This document shows positions 1 through 5,924 of a stretch of DNA of 7,075 nucleotides, piece by piece. Position 1 is the stretch's first letter. Each line of letters begins with the position of its first letter. The position numbers and the translations under genes were made by a program. The stretch covers positions 1-7,075 of the forward strand of contig DAOUWN010000109.1 of assembly GCA_030667105.1 (NCBI GenBank). The letters run 5' to 3'. A model generated the notes under the pieces. It made no database searches. It had not been told where the DNA came from and saw only the letters and a list, made by a program, of their open reading frames with translations. The DNA is from Deltaproteobacteria bacterium. GTDB lineage: Bacteria > Desulfobacterota > Desulfobacteria > C00003060.

Positions 1-383
1 AGACGATGTAACATAGTCCCAGACATGGAACACTTTTCCACGCCAAACATTCCCAGTGCAACCCAGATCAAGATAAGGCCCACAAGGATTTGCCAGTAGT
101 TGCCCACATCGCCCAACATCCGTCCCAACAGGGCACAACCCACCCCGACCAGGGCAATACTGACAAAGAGGCCCGAACTGAAGGCCACGGAATAATAACC
201 GGCCTCACGCGCTCTTAACACTTTCTGTTGGCCTGCAACGTAGGCAACGATGAGAGGAATAGAGGCCATGTGGCACGGACTCAACGCAACACTGATCACA
301 CCCCACACGAAAGAACCCACGGCAGCAATAGCCGACTCTCCGGCAATCCACTGATTTACCGTAATTAGAAACTCTTGCACCAT
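1..383 (-). CDS. ccdA: CcdA/DsbD-type thiol-disulfide transporter, partial (C-terminus off the left edge)
   Basis: Inner-membrane protein predicted to carry electrons from cytoplasmic thioredoxin to periplasmic thiol proteins. The ATG at 383 is preceded by an AGGGA ribosome site (391-395, 7-nt spacing), and the frame stays open to the window edge, giving 127 residues. A short leader is followed by membrane segments at about residues 18-35, 42-50, 64-86 and 96-115. The signature SPCHMASIPLIVAYV (35-49) places Cys37 in the first helix, as in CcdA and DsbD-beta proteins. The second redox cysteine expected in helix 4 lies beyond the window; Cys83 and Cys118 are additional. The gene lies 41 nt after the exported thioredoxin, its obvious partner, at the end of a co-directional redox block. 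Known for the family: CcdA acts in cytochrome c maturation or as a general thiol donor. Linking it here to arsenic or sulfur chemistry is inference. Confidence 0.87.
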   Translation of the reverse strand, partial: MVQEFLITVNQWIAGESAIAAVGSFVWGVISVALSPCHMASIPLIVAYVAGQQKVLRAREAGYYSVAFSSGLFVSIALVGVGCALLGRMLGDVGNYWQILVGLILIWVALGMFGVEKCSMSGTMLHR

Positions 384-424
384 AATCTTATCCCTAAAAC
401 CCGGCAAATGGGAGCCCTTGTTTT

Positions 425-829
425 TTACCCCTTTTTCCCTGCGGGCCGACTAACCCCCATTTTCTCCAACTGCTTTACAATGGCATCCTCGGCCATAAAG
501 CCCACGTGGCGATACACTTCCTTGCCGCTCTTATCGAAGAATACCTGAGTCGGTATGGCCCGGACGCCAAAGCGCCCCGCCTGGCTTCGGTCTTGCCAGA
601 CATCGATGAAGACAATAGCGGCTTTACCTTTGTATTCTTTCTCCAGCTTTTCCAGGATGGGCGCCATCATCTTACACGGGATACACTTGTGGGCGCCCAG
701 ATCCACCATGGTGACCACGCCCTTTACCGGGACCTCGCCCTGTTTTCCATTTACGCTTTCAGCGCAAGCCATGATTCCACACCCTAACAACACTGCCCAA
801 ATGGCAGCCATACTAGCTGTTTTTCTCAT
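425..829 (-). CDS. Exported thioredoxin-family protein (CIPC active site)
   Basis: A 134-residue thioredoxin-fold protein with an export signal. Residues 1-22 form a signal sequence (MRKT, then a hydrophobic run). The IMAC sequence at 19-22 could be a lipobox, or the adjacent ACA could be a signal peptidase I site; I cannot decide. The mature domain shows the redox pair C49-I-P-C52, the FIDVWQD strand (74-80) and the cis-proline loop AIPTQ (Pro93). It is therefore probably a periplasmic or membrane-anchored disulfide reductase that receives electrons from the CcdA protein encoded next. The ATG at 829 has a strong GGGAGG site and lies 17 nt inside the end of the MauE-like gene, so the two are probably translationally coupled. 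CIPC differs from the CGPC of cytoplasmic thioredoxin and resembles ResA/TlpA-type or SoxW-like proteins. The exact substrate is unknown. Confidence 0.88.
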   Translation of the reverse strand: MRKTASMAAIWAVLLGCGIMACAESVNGKQGEVPVKGVVTMVDLGAHKCIPCKMMAPILEKLEKEYKGKAAIVFIDVWQDRSQAGRFGVRAIPTQVFFDKSGKEVYRHVGFMAEDAIVKQLEKMGVSRPAGKKG

Positions 830-1394
830 CTATCAAGCCTCCCATTTCCGATATCTTTTTTTCCACCTCAGTCTGCGGGAAAAAACCCACGTGTGTGTAT
901 TGGCTCGCTTCCTTCTGCCTCCTGGCTTTGTCGATGTAGAGACGAAACAGAAGGTGGCCTCCCAAGAGCAAAAAAACTGAATCGCGCAGCACATACCAGG
1001 CCATGGTTGTGCCCCCCACATGTTCTGTGCTCGTGCTGAAACATCCGCAGTTGATGTCAAGCCCGCGGGCGATGTTGAAGAGAAGAGAACCAAAAAAGGT
1101 AACCAGAAGCATGTTTCCTAGAATAACCGCTCCGGGCAACCACACCCCTACCAGCAGGCACCCCCCTAAAAGCAATTCAAGCCATGGGAGCAAGATGGCA
1201 GATATATTGATAAGCTGATCCGGAAGGATTTGGTAGTTGTAGACCAACTCGGTAAATGCCTCAGGATGCCGTATCTTATCGATGCTGGCAAAGACAAACA
1301 CGGCCCCCAAAATCAACCGAACAATGAGTGTCAATTTGCCCGCTACCTCCCATCGCTTTATGCTGCAACTTTCCGATACGACTTGTTCACTCAT
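813..1394 (-). CDS. MauE/DoxX-family integral membrane protein
   Basis: A 193-residue membrane protein of the MauE/DoxX-like superfamily. Four hydrophobic segments lie at about residues 21-37, 65-85, 88-108 and 135-152. Typical family sequences are ASIDKIRHPEAF (36-47) and the cysteine pair in DINCGCFS (Cys116, Cys118) on the loop after the third helix. MauE is needed for disulfide maturation of methylamine dehydrogenase, and relatives beside thioredoxin or CcdA genes are thought to take part in thiol transfer. Here it sits between rhodanese and thioredoxin genes, 24 nt after the first and overlapping the second by 17 nt. I chose ATG at 1394, which has a weak GGA upstream. An in-frame TTG at 1406 would add four residues but has no ribosome site. 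The charged tail after about residue 153 is probably cytoplasmic. The precise role is unknown. Confidence 0.82.
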   Translation of the reverse strand: MSEQVVSESCSIKRWEVAGKLTLIVRLILGAVFVFASIDKIRHPEAFTELVYNYQILPDQLINISAILLPWLELLLGGCLLVGVWLPGAVILGNMLLVTFFGSLLFNIARGLDINCGCFSTSTEHVGGTTMAWYVLRDSVFLLLGGHLLFRLYIDKARRQKEASQYTHVGFFPQTEVEKKISEMGGLIDEKNS

Positions 1395-1418
1395 CAGATA
1401 TTCCAATTTTCGTTATCA

Positions 1419-1955
1419 TCAATACCTCGTGTTGATGCCGGACATTTCCTCCAAACCCTGCTCGACAGGCAGGTCTGCTTCCTGCCACACACTCCACCCG
1501 TTTACCAGGACTCGGACCTTTTCGTAGCCCATATTGTGCAGTTCTTCAGCAAGATGTTTGCTCAAATCACAGATTTCACCATCGCAATAGGCAACAACCG
1601 TAGCATCCAACGGCACATCAGGAATAACCCGATCAAAGAAGTCCTCAAACTCCTGCCAAGGAAGGCAGAGGGCTCCCGCGATATGGCCTTGCTCGTAGTC
1701 CGCGGAAGACCTAGCATCAAGAAATACTGCCCGGCCTGAGGAAAAAAGCCCTTTAGCCTCATCCAAAGTGACGGCCACGCTTTGTCCAGCCGCTGTTTTA
1801 AGTCGGGCCTCTTGGGACCAATCCCCGATCAGGGGTAATCGGTCACTGCGGACCTGATTGACTCCAAGCCCTGCCACGACCGCTAAAAACACTATCAAGC
1901 AAGCCTGCCATGCCGTTTTTGATCCGATCTGTTCATTTCCTCGAGCACCAACCAT
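1419..1955 (-). CDS. Membrane-anchored rhodanese-like sulfurtransferase
   Basis: A 178-residue protein with one N-terminal transmembrane anchor (about residues 16-35) and a single rhodanese domain outside the cytoplasm. Rhodanese landmarks are VFLDARSSADYEQGHIAGAL (77-96, containing the D-R-x4-Y-x2-GHI core), the active-site loop after VVAYC (Cys124) and the closing VLVNGW (149-154). The loop reads C-D-G-E-I-C-D, so a second cysteine replaces the arginine or threonine common at its sixth position. This could allow an intraloop disulfide instead of, or beside, a persulfide. Family role: carrying sulfane sulfur or acting as a thiol relay. The ATG at 1955 has a GAG about 10 nt upstream. A TTG at 1964 would add three residues but has almost no spacing from that GAG. 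The gene leads a tightly packed group with the MauE-like protein, thioredoxin and CcdA. The substrate is not predictable. Confidence 0.85.
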   Translation of the reverse strand: MVGARGNEQIGSKTAWQACLIVFLAVVAGLGVNQVRSDRLPLIGDWSQEARLKTAAGQSVAVTLDEAKGLFSSGRAVFLDARSSADYEQGHIAGALCLPWQEFEDFFDRVIPDVPLDATVVAYCDGEICDLSKHLAEELHNMGYEKVRVLVNGWSVWQEADLPVEQGLEEMSGINTRY

Positions 1956-1976
1956 TTTTTTCAAATCTCGACGGTT

Positions 1977-2045
1977 TCAGCAACAGGCGGAAGAAAGACG
2001 ATTAGGGTTGGAAAAGGCCTTCATTACTTGGAGAAAAGTCTTCAC
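1977..2045 (-). pseudogene. 5' fragment of a lost arsR gene
   Basis: This short frame starts at GTG 2045 and stops at 1977. Its first 17 codons read (V)KTFLQVMKAFSNPNRL, which aligns without gaps to residues 1-17 of the ArsR protein encoded at 3697-4041 (MKVFIKIMKALSDPNRL). About ten residues are identical, including the MKA-S-PNRL core of ArsR helix 1. After that the match ends abruptly and five unrelated codons lead to a TGA, so the metal site and DNA-binding helix are gone. It fills the 117-nt gap between the small thioredoxin-like gene and the rhodanese gene. The simplest reading is a deletion remnant of an arsR that once headed the rhodanese/MauE/thioredoxin/CcdA group. A translated leader peptide is possible but not indicated. 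Confidence 0.68.
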
Positions 2046-2072
2046 GACATTCAACCACCACAGCGATCCATG

Positions 2073-2306
2073 TTACTTGCTAAGCCATCCTTTGATTTCA
2101 TCCACCGACGGAATTTTGCCAACGGCCTTCACATCCCCATCGATGACCACCGCCGGCGTGCCAAATACGCCGAACTTGGCGATTTCCATGACGTCGGTCA
2201 CTTTGTCTACACTGGCATCCGCGCCCGCTTCACTCACGGCCTGTTTGACGTTGTCTGCTGTTTTCTGACATTTGGGACATCCTGGTCCCAATACTTTGAT
2301 TTCCAT
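2073..2306 (-). CDS. Small thioredoxin-like redox-active disulfide protein (CPKC)
   Basis: A 77-residue cytoplasmic protein of the short thioredoxin/glutaredoxin-like family often called redox-active disulfide protein 2 (TM0996-like). It begins MEIKVLGPGCPKCQKT, placing the redox pair C10-P-K-C13 right after strand 1. It keeps the cis-proline loop FGTPAVVIDG (Pro51) and ends with the usual VGKIPSVDEIKGWL helix. The length is normal for the family. A strong AAGGAGG site precedes the ATG at 2306. Members are frequently encoded beside DUF318 permeases and ArsR regulators, as here (permease 139 nt upstream). A likely job is reducing a cysteine in a partner such as the permease (which has Cys96 and Cys98) or handling arsenic-thiol adducts, but that is inference. 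A decayed copy of the same family lies directly upstream. Confidence 0.9.
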   Translation of the reverse strand: MEIKVLGPGCPKCQKTADNVKQAVSEAGADASVDKVTDVMEIAKFGVFGTPAVVIDGDVKAVGKIPSVDEIKGWLSK

Positions 2307-2333
2307 TTCATCCTCCTTAAAGTATCTTGGGTT

Positions 2334-2421
2334 TTACTTAAGCTCTCGGAGCCATTTCTTAATCATCTCTTTAGAAGGGATGGACCCGACTGACATGACC
2401 CAGCCCTAATCCTTGTGATGT
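2334..2421 (-). pseudogene. Decayed second copy of the small thioredoxin-like gene (3' end)
   Basis: Between the permease stop and the intact thioredoxin-like gene, the frame ending at TAA 2334 encodes GWVMSVGSIPSKEMIKKWL plus a short tail. This matches the end of the intact protein (GDVKAVGKIPSVDEIKGWL) without gaps: G-x-V-x-x-V-G-x-I-P-S-x-x-x-I-K-x-W-L. Just upstream the similarity moves to another frame: 2421-2392 reads TSQGLGLGHV against TPAVVIDGDV. The frame shift falls at CATGTCAGTC, which loss of one copy of an ATGTC tandem repeat would explain. The N-terminal two thirds, including the CxxC, is absent. The frame has no good start and a TAG lies at 2406-2408, so it is not a working gene. 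It shows that a paralogue directly followed the permease. Confidence 0.72.
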
Positions 2422-2445
2422 CATCTTGGGCCATGTTTTTTATCC

Positions 2446-3618
2446 CTAGCCTGAAATCGCCCCGTACAACATGCCGGCGATGGTCGAAAGGATGACAATA
2501 ACGACGCAAAACGTAGCGGTCTTCTTGGCCCCCATGATCCCCCCTATGACGAGCATATTGGGTAGCGACAGCGCGGGACCGGCCAAAAGTAGAGCCAAGG
2601 CTGGTCCTTTTCCCATACCTGCACCGATAAGGCCTTGCAGGATGGGCACTTCGGTCAAGGTGGCAAAGTACATGAGGGAGCCTGAGACTGCGGCAAATAG
2701 GTTGGCCCACACGGAATTGCCTCCTACCAGAGTCTGGATGTAGTGCTCTGGGATGAGGGCGGGATGACCGGGACGGCCCAGCATAAATCCGGCAACGAGC
2801 ACCCCTGCACCCAAAAGGGGAAAGATCTGCTTCATGAAACCCCAGGTAGACTGGACCCAACTCACCCGTTCATCTTTTGTAAACCAGGCTTTGATCATGA
2901 AACCGAGCACGACGAGCAATGCCACCGTGATATGCCACTTGACAGCAAAAATAGCCGGCCACAATCCCGTCGAACCCGCTGCCGGCTTGGCAAAAGCTGC
3001 GAAAACAAGGATCAGAACCATGGTCAACATGTAAAGCCCGTCTTGCGCCAGCGTGCGTCCTTTTTCACCTTCATCAGGCACATAAATCTCTCCGCCTGCG
3101 CGTGCTGCGTCATCCTTTCGAAAAACAAAGGCCATGACTAAACCAGTAATGACCGCAAATACCACTGCGCCGATGGCTCGCGCCAGGCCAAGCTGCCACC
3201 CCAGAATTCTGGCGGTCAGCGAAATAGCAAGGACATTGATGGCAGGACCGGAGTATAAAAACGCGGTGGCAGGGCCGATTCCTGCTCCTCGTGTATAGAT
3301 TCCAGCGAAAAGAGGCAAAACAGTACAGGAACAGACAGCCAAAATGGCACCTGATATAGAAGCCACAGAATAAGATAAAATTTTCTTGGCCTGGGCCCCG
3401 AAATACTTAAGAACTGAAGCTTGAGACACAAACACGGCAATGGCCCCTGCGATGAAAAAAGCCGGGATCAGGCAGGTGAGGACGTGCTCACGGGCATATT
3501 CTTGGAGCATCATAAAGGCTTCAAGGCCTGATTGGCGGATTCTCGGTGAACTCCATGGCACGTAATAGGCAACCCCGAAAACCAAGACAATCAAAGCAAG
3601 TTTGGTACGTTCCTTCAT
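2446..3618 (-). CDS. DUF318/ArsP-type permease
   Basis: A 390-residue polytopic membrane protein of the permease family that includes the organoarsenical exporter ArsP. It has two similar halves separated by a charged cytoplasmic loop (about residues 165-190). The first half carries the hallmark CSCTVLPLFAGIYTRGAG (Cys96, Cys98) and then FLYSGPAINVLAI (120-132). The second half repeats the pattern with TLTEVPILQGLIGAGMGKGP and LAGPALSLPNMLVIGGIMG near the C-terminus. The vicinal cysteine motif is a plausible metalloid-binding site. The ATG at 3618 has an AAGGA site 7 nt upstream. It lies 78 nt after a co-directional arsR, which probably controls it, and is followed by one decayed and one intact small thioredoxin gene. 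ArsP proteins export trivalent methylated and aromatic arsenicals. Whether this member does so, or moves another ion, cannot be told from sequence, so I give no gene symbol. Confidence 0.88.
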   Translation of the reverse strand: MKERTKLALIVLVFGVAYYVPWSSPRIRQSGLEAFMMLQEYAREHVLTCLIPAFFIAGAIAVFVSQASVLKYFGAQAKKILSYSVASISGAILAVCSCTVLPLFAGIYTRGAGIGPATAFLYSGPAINVLAISLTARILGWQLGLARAIGAVVFAVITGLVMAFVFRKDDAARAGGEIYVPDEGEKGRTLAQDGLYMLTMVLILVFAAFAKPAAGSTGLWPAIFAVKWHITVALLVVLGFMIKAWFTKDERVSWVQSTWGFMKQIFPLLGAGVLVAGFMLGRPGHPALIPEHYIQTLVGGNSVWANLFAAVSGSLMYFATLTEVPILQGLIGAGMGKGPALALLLAGPALSLPNMLVIGGIMGAKKTATFCVVIVILSTIAGMLYGAISG

Positions 3619-3696
3619 CGTTTAGTCCTTTTTCAAAGATTTCCTTATATTAAATCTATATATTTTTATTTATTGATATAGCTGACACAAAAAAAA

Positions 3697-4041
3697 TTAG
3701 TCCCGCAAGATCTTTTCCCGATCCAAATCAGGAACTTTTTTCACGAGCTCTGCAATCTGAGGGTCGTCGTCCAACCAATGGCGGAGATTTCCCAAGAGGC
3801 TTGCTACGTATGGACTGGTCTTCCCATCCGCAAGGTGATAGTTCACCCATAACCCATCCTTATGAGATTCAACCAGGCCGGCATCTTCGAGTATTTTCAG
3901 ATGGTTTGACGCGTTCGGTTGGGATCCTCCGAGAGCGTTTTGGATTTCACACACGCACAGCGTCCTGTGTTGAAGCATTTTGACGATTTTGAGTCGATTC
4001 GGATCGGAAAGTGCCTTCATTATTTTTATAAACACCTTCAT
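3697..4041 (-). CDS. arsR: ArsR/SmtB-family transcriptional repressor (copy 1)
   Basis: A 114-residue winged-helix regulator. Helix 1 is MKALSDPNRLKIVKML (8-23). The metal-sensing helix holds LCVCEI (Cys29, Cys31), the CxC form of the ELCVCDL As(III)/metal site. The recognition helix is QPNASNHLKIL (41-51), followed by the wing HKDGLWVNYHL. ArsR proteins repress their own operon and release DNA on metalloid binding. An ATG at 4056 would add five residues, but a strong GGAGGG lies between the two starts, ideally spaced (6 nt) for ATG 4041, so I use the shorter form. It is transcribed from a clear promoter at 4072-4100 and is followed by the permease gene, 78 nt away. The acidic tail DLDREKILRD has no extra cysteines, so metal binding probably depends on the CxC pair and perhaps the partner subunit. 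Confidence 0.92.
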   Translation of the reverse strand: MKVFIKIMKALSDPNRLKIVKMLQHRTLCVCEIQNALGGSQPNASNHLKILEDAGLVESHKDGLWVNYHLADGKTSPYVASLLGNLRHWLDDDPQIAELVKKVPDLDREKILRD

Positions 4042-4054
4042 TCTTGCCCTCCGC

Positions 4055-4077
4055 ATATATAAGTGAATTTGAATATA
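4055..4077. promoter_or_regulatory. Putative ArsR operator over the -10 box of the left arsR
   Basis: AT-rich imperfect inverted repeat: TATAT-type arms at both ends, and within it TGAAT-T-TGAAT and the element TGAATAT (4070-4076). It overlaps the -10 box and start region of the leftward promoter, the usual place for an ArsR/SmtB operator. TGAATAT recurs at 4170-4176 beside the other arsR. The assignment rests on position and similarity to SmtB/ArsR half-sites. Confidence 0.45.
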
Positions 4078-4100
4078 CTATTGCTTGGCCGGAATGTCAA
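4072..4100 (-). promoter_or_regulatory. Sigma70-type promoter for the leftward arsR-permease operon
   Basis: On the minus strand, TTGACA (4100-4095) is followed after exactly 17 nt by TATATT (4077-4072). This is a near-consensus housekeeping promoter. Transcription would begin near 4065, leaving a short leader that carries the GGAGGG ribosome site of the arsR start at 4041. The -10 lies inside the putative operator. Confidence 0.72.
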
Positions 4101-4119
4101 GTCAGGAATCCGTGACATT
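4093..4119. repeat. 7-bp perfect inverted repeat between the divergent promoters
   Basis: AATGTCA (4093-4099) and TGACATT (4113-4119) form a perfect inverted repeat with a 13-nt centre. The left arm overlaps the leftward -35 box. The related word GGTTGACA occurs twice as a direct repeat (4121-4128 and 4136-4143, 15-bp period), the second copy containing the rightward -35. It could be a regulator site or simply back-to-back -35 elements. Confidence 0.4.
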
Positions 4120-4137
4120 AGGTTGACAACTAAATGG

Positions 4138-4165
4138 TTGACAGGGTGAATCGTATCCGTATAAA
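4138..4165 (+). promoter_or_regulatory. Sigma70-type promoter for the rightward arsR-acr3 operon
   Basis: TTGACA (4138-4143), a 16-nt spacer and TATAAA (4160-4165) give a strong promoter reading right. The expected start is near 4172, about 33 nt before the arsR ATG. It stands back to back with the leftward promoter. Confidence 0.72.
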
Positions 4166-4173
4166 AATCTGAA

Positions 4174-4195
4174 TATTTCGTTATGTGGCGAATTA
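4174..4195. promoter_or_regulatory. Putative ArsR operator at the rightward transcription start
   Basis: Imperfect inverted repeat TATTTCG (4174-4180), 8-nt spacer, CGAATTA (4189-4195), matching at six of seven positions. It covers the predicted start of transcription just downstream of the -10 box. The overlapping TGAATAT (4170-4176) is shared with the leftward operator, so the two regulators may cross-regulate. Confidence 0.45.
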
Positions 4196-4204
4196 TAGAA
4201 TTAC

Positions 4205-4588
4205 ATGATCGAATTAATGACTATAACAAAGGCTCTGGCTGACGAAAACCGGCTTCGGATCATAGCAGCACTGGAAGGGCGAGAGCTTTGCGTGTGCCAG
4301 CTCATTGAGTTGTTGGATCTGGCGCCTTCGACCGTATCTAAACACCTCTCCATTTTGAAAAATGCCCGCTTGACCGTAGGTCGCAAAGATGGGCGATGGA
4401 TGTACTACCGGCTGGCGGGAATCCAAGCGCCTGCTTGCGTGAAAGACGCGTTGCAATGGATTATTGGATCTACACGCAGTGATCTGCAGGTGCAGGCTGA
4501 CAAGCAGAGGCTTGAAGAGATTTTGAAAATAGACCCGGAAGTGTTGTGCCGCCGACAGCTTCGAGCCGGTTCATGTGAAACTGGCTAA
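4205..4588 (+). CDS. arsR: ArsR/SmtB-family arsenic-responsive repressor (copy 2)
   Basis: A 127-residue winged-helix repressor. Helix 1 is KALADENRLRII (9-20). The sensor helix contains RELCVCQLIELL with Cys29 and Cys31, the classical As(III) site of ArsR, and the recognition helix is APSTVSKHLSILKNARL (40-56). A wing (GRKDGRWMYYRL) follows. Further cysteines at 78, 115 and 124 could supply a third ligand. It lies 88 nt upstream of acr3 in the same direction and probably represses the pair, and perhaps the divergent operon. The ATG at 4205 is the first possible start, since a TAG lies three codons upstream. Neither it nor the ATG at 4217 has a recognisable ribosome site, so initiation may be weak. 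This suits a repressor that needs low levels. Confidence 0.92.
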   Translation: MIELMTITKALADENRLRIIAALEGRELCVCQLIELLDLAPSTVSKHLSILKNARLTVGRKDGRWMYYRLAGIQAPACVKDALQWIIGSTRSDLQVQADKQRLEEILKIDPEVLCRRQLRAGSCETG

Positions 4589-4676
4589 ACTTTGAGGGGA
4601 ATGCCAAAGCGTATCCGAGGTCACTAAACAGTGTCCGCCAATCTCTAAAAAACGTCTAGTAAGGAGTAAGCAGAAT

Positions 4677-5891
4677 ATGCGTAGCGATGCCCACCAAGCC
4701 AATGATCGAAAAATGACCAGCATCTTCGAACGCTTCCTCTCTGTCTGGGTGGTGCTATGTATCATCGCCGGTATCCTATTGGGCAAGATCGCCCCGGGGG
4801 TCGCCCAATATTTGGATGGCTTGGCCATTTACGTCAAGGGTGCTCCAGTGGTCTCCATACCCATTGCAGTTTGCCTTTTTTTCATGATGTACCCAATCAT
4901 GGTAAAAATCGATTTCGGGGAGGTGATTAAAGCCGGTAAAAGTGGCAAGCCCGTGTTCTTAACCCTGTTCGTCAACTGGTGCATCAAACCGTTTACCATG
5001 TATGGAATCGCCCTGTTTTTCCTCGGCACGCTATTCTACGGATTTATAGGCCCCGAAGCCGTGGACCTTGTAAAGATGCCTTTCGGTTTGGATCTTTCCG
5101 TGGGCGCCACCCACGGCGCTGGCACAGTTGTGCTGGCGGATGGCGTAAAGATGCTGGAAGTTCCGTTGTGGCGCAGCTATTTGGCCGGCTGTATTTTGCT
5201 TGGGATCGCTCCATGCACAGCCATGGTCCTGGTCTGGGGATATCTGGCAAGAGGCAATGACAGCCTTACGCTGGTGATGGTGGCTATCAATTCACTGACT
5301 ATGCTCGTCCTTTACGGTGTCCTAGGCGGATTTCTGCTGGGCGTAGGCCGCTTGCCCGTGCCCTGGCAGGCGCTATTGCTTTCCATCGGCATTTATGTGG
5401 CCTTGCCTCTCGTCGCCGGGTACCTGTCGCGCAAGTGGATTATCGCTGCCAAGGGTGAGGTCTGGTTTAAGGAAAGGTTTCTTCATGTACTCACACCCAT
5501 TACAATCATTGCTCTTCTGATCACCCTGGTGCTGCTGTTCTCCTTTAAAGGAGAGGTCCTTGTCGCCAACCCGCTCACCATCCTGTGGATCGCTATCCCG
5601 CTGTTCATTTAGACGATGCTGATTTTCTGTTTGGGATACGCACTGGCCCGTCTTTTCAAACTCCGATATGAGGATGCAGCGCCGGCAGCAATAATTGGGG
5701 CCTCCAACCATTTCGAGGTGGCTATCGCTACGGCCACGATGCTCTTCGGTCTATCTTCCGGGGCGGCCTTGGCCACTGTTGTGGGCGTACTCATTGAAGT
5801 ACCCGTAATGCTTATGCTGGTTAAAATCTGTACCAACACCCAACACTGGTTCAAAGACTCTTTGAGCGGTAGGGGCGGGAAGGATCCGTGA
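4677..5891 (+). CDS. acr3: ACR3 arsenite efflux permease interrupted by an in-frame amber codon
   Basis: ACR3/BASS-type arsenite exporter, 404 codons including one stop. The first 311 codons encode about eight membrane segments with the family's catalytic cysteine in [12 protein letters not shown] (Cys180). Codon 312 (5610-5612) is TAG. The same frame then continues for 92 codons with typical ACR3 sequence: the penultimate helices, [12 protein letters not shown] (Glu347, the conserved acidic partner of the cysteine) and a C-terminus ending near NTQHWF. The family usually has glutamine at the interrupted site (IPLFI-Q-T), so one C-to-T change explains it. A truncated product would lack Glu347 and the last helices and should not transport. 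AAGGAG (4661-4666) supports the start at 4677. About 40 extra residues (roughly 121-165) lie between helices 3 and 4. A recent nonsense mutation, a sequence error and readthrough are all possible; no other damage is visible. Confidence 0.88.
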
Positions 5892-5924
5892 TCATTGGCG
5901 GTGGCTCCGGCAATGATCACGGAT
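5884..5924. repeat. 14-bp perfect inverted repeat spanning the acr3 stop
   Basis: ATCCGTGATCATTG (5884-5897) pairs perfectly with 5911-5924 across a 13-nt loop. The left arm contains the acr3 stop TGA (5889-5891) and a possible GTG start for a short downstream ORF. No T-run follows, so it is not a standard intrinsic terminator. It could stabilise the acr3 mRNA end or control entry into the following ORF. Confidence 0.7.

Noticed and set aside
1230..1739. Plus-strand open frame of 169 codons across the MauE-like and rhodanese genes
   Set aside because: It lies antisense to two well-supported genes, has no recognisable motif, and its composition is that of a complementary frame.
2363..2860. 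Long minus-strand open frame of 165 codons overlapping the permease
   Set aside because: It is an Arg/His/Pro-rich shadow frame of the permease gene, with no domain and no ribosome site. Only its last bases fall outside, where the thioredoxin remnant explains the sequence better in other frames.
3619..3696. Separate promoter or operator between arsR copy 1 and the permease
   Set aside because: The AT-rich stretch contains TATAT-AGATTTA-ATATA on the minus strand, but no convincing -35/-10 pair. Ordinary AT-rich spacer within an operon explains it.
4589..4676. Attenuator or small ORF between arsR copy 2 and acr3
   Set aside because: Only 4-5 bp inverted repeats (CACT/AGTG, CTTTG/CAAAG) and an 8-codon ATG frame are present. 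Neither is distinguishable from chance.
5610..5612. Pyrrolysine at the acr3 TAG
   Set aside because: The position normally holds glutamine, a single-base neighbour of TAG, and there is no catalytic reason for pyrrolysine in this helix. Kept only as a minor alternative.
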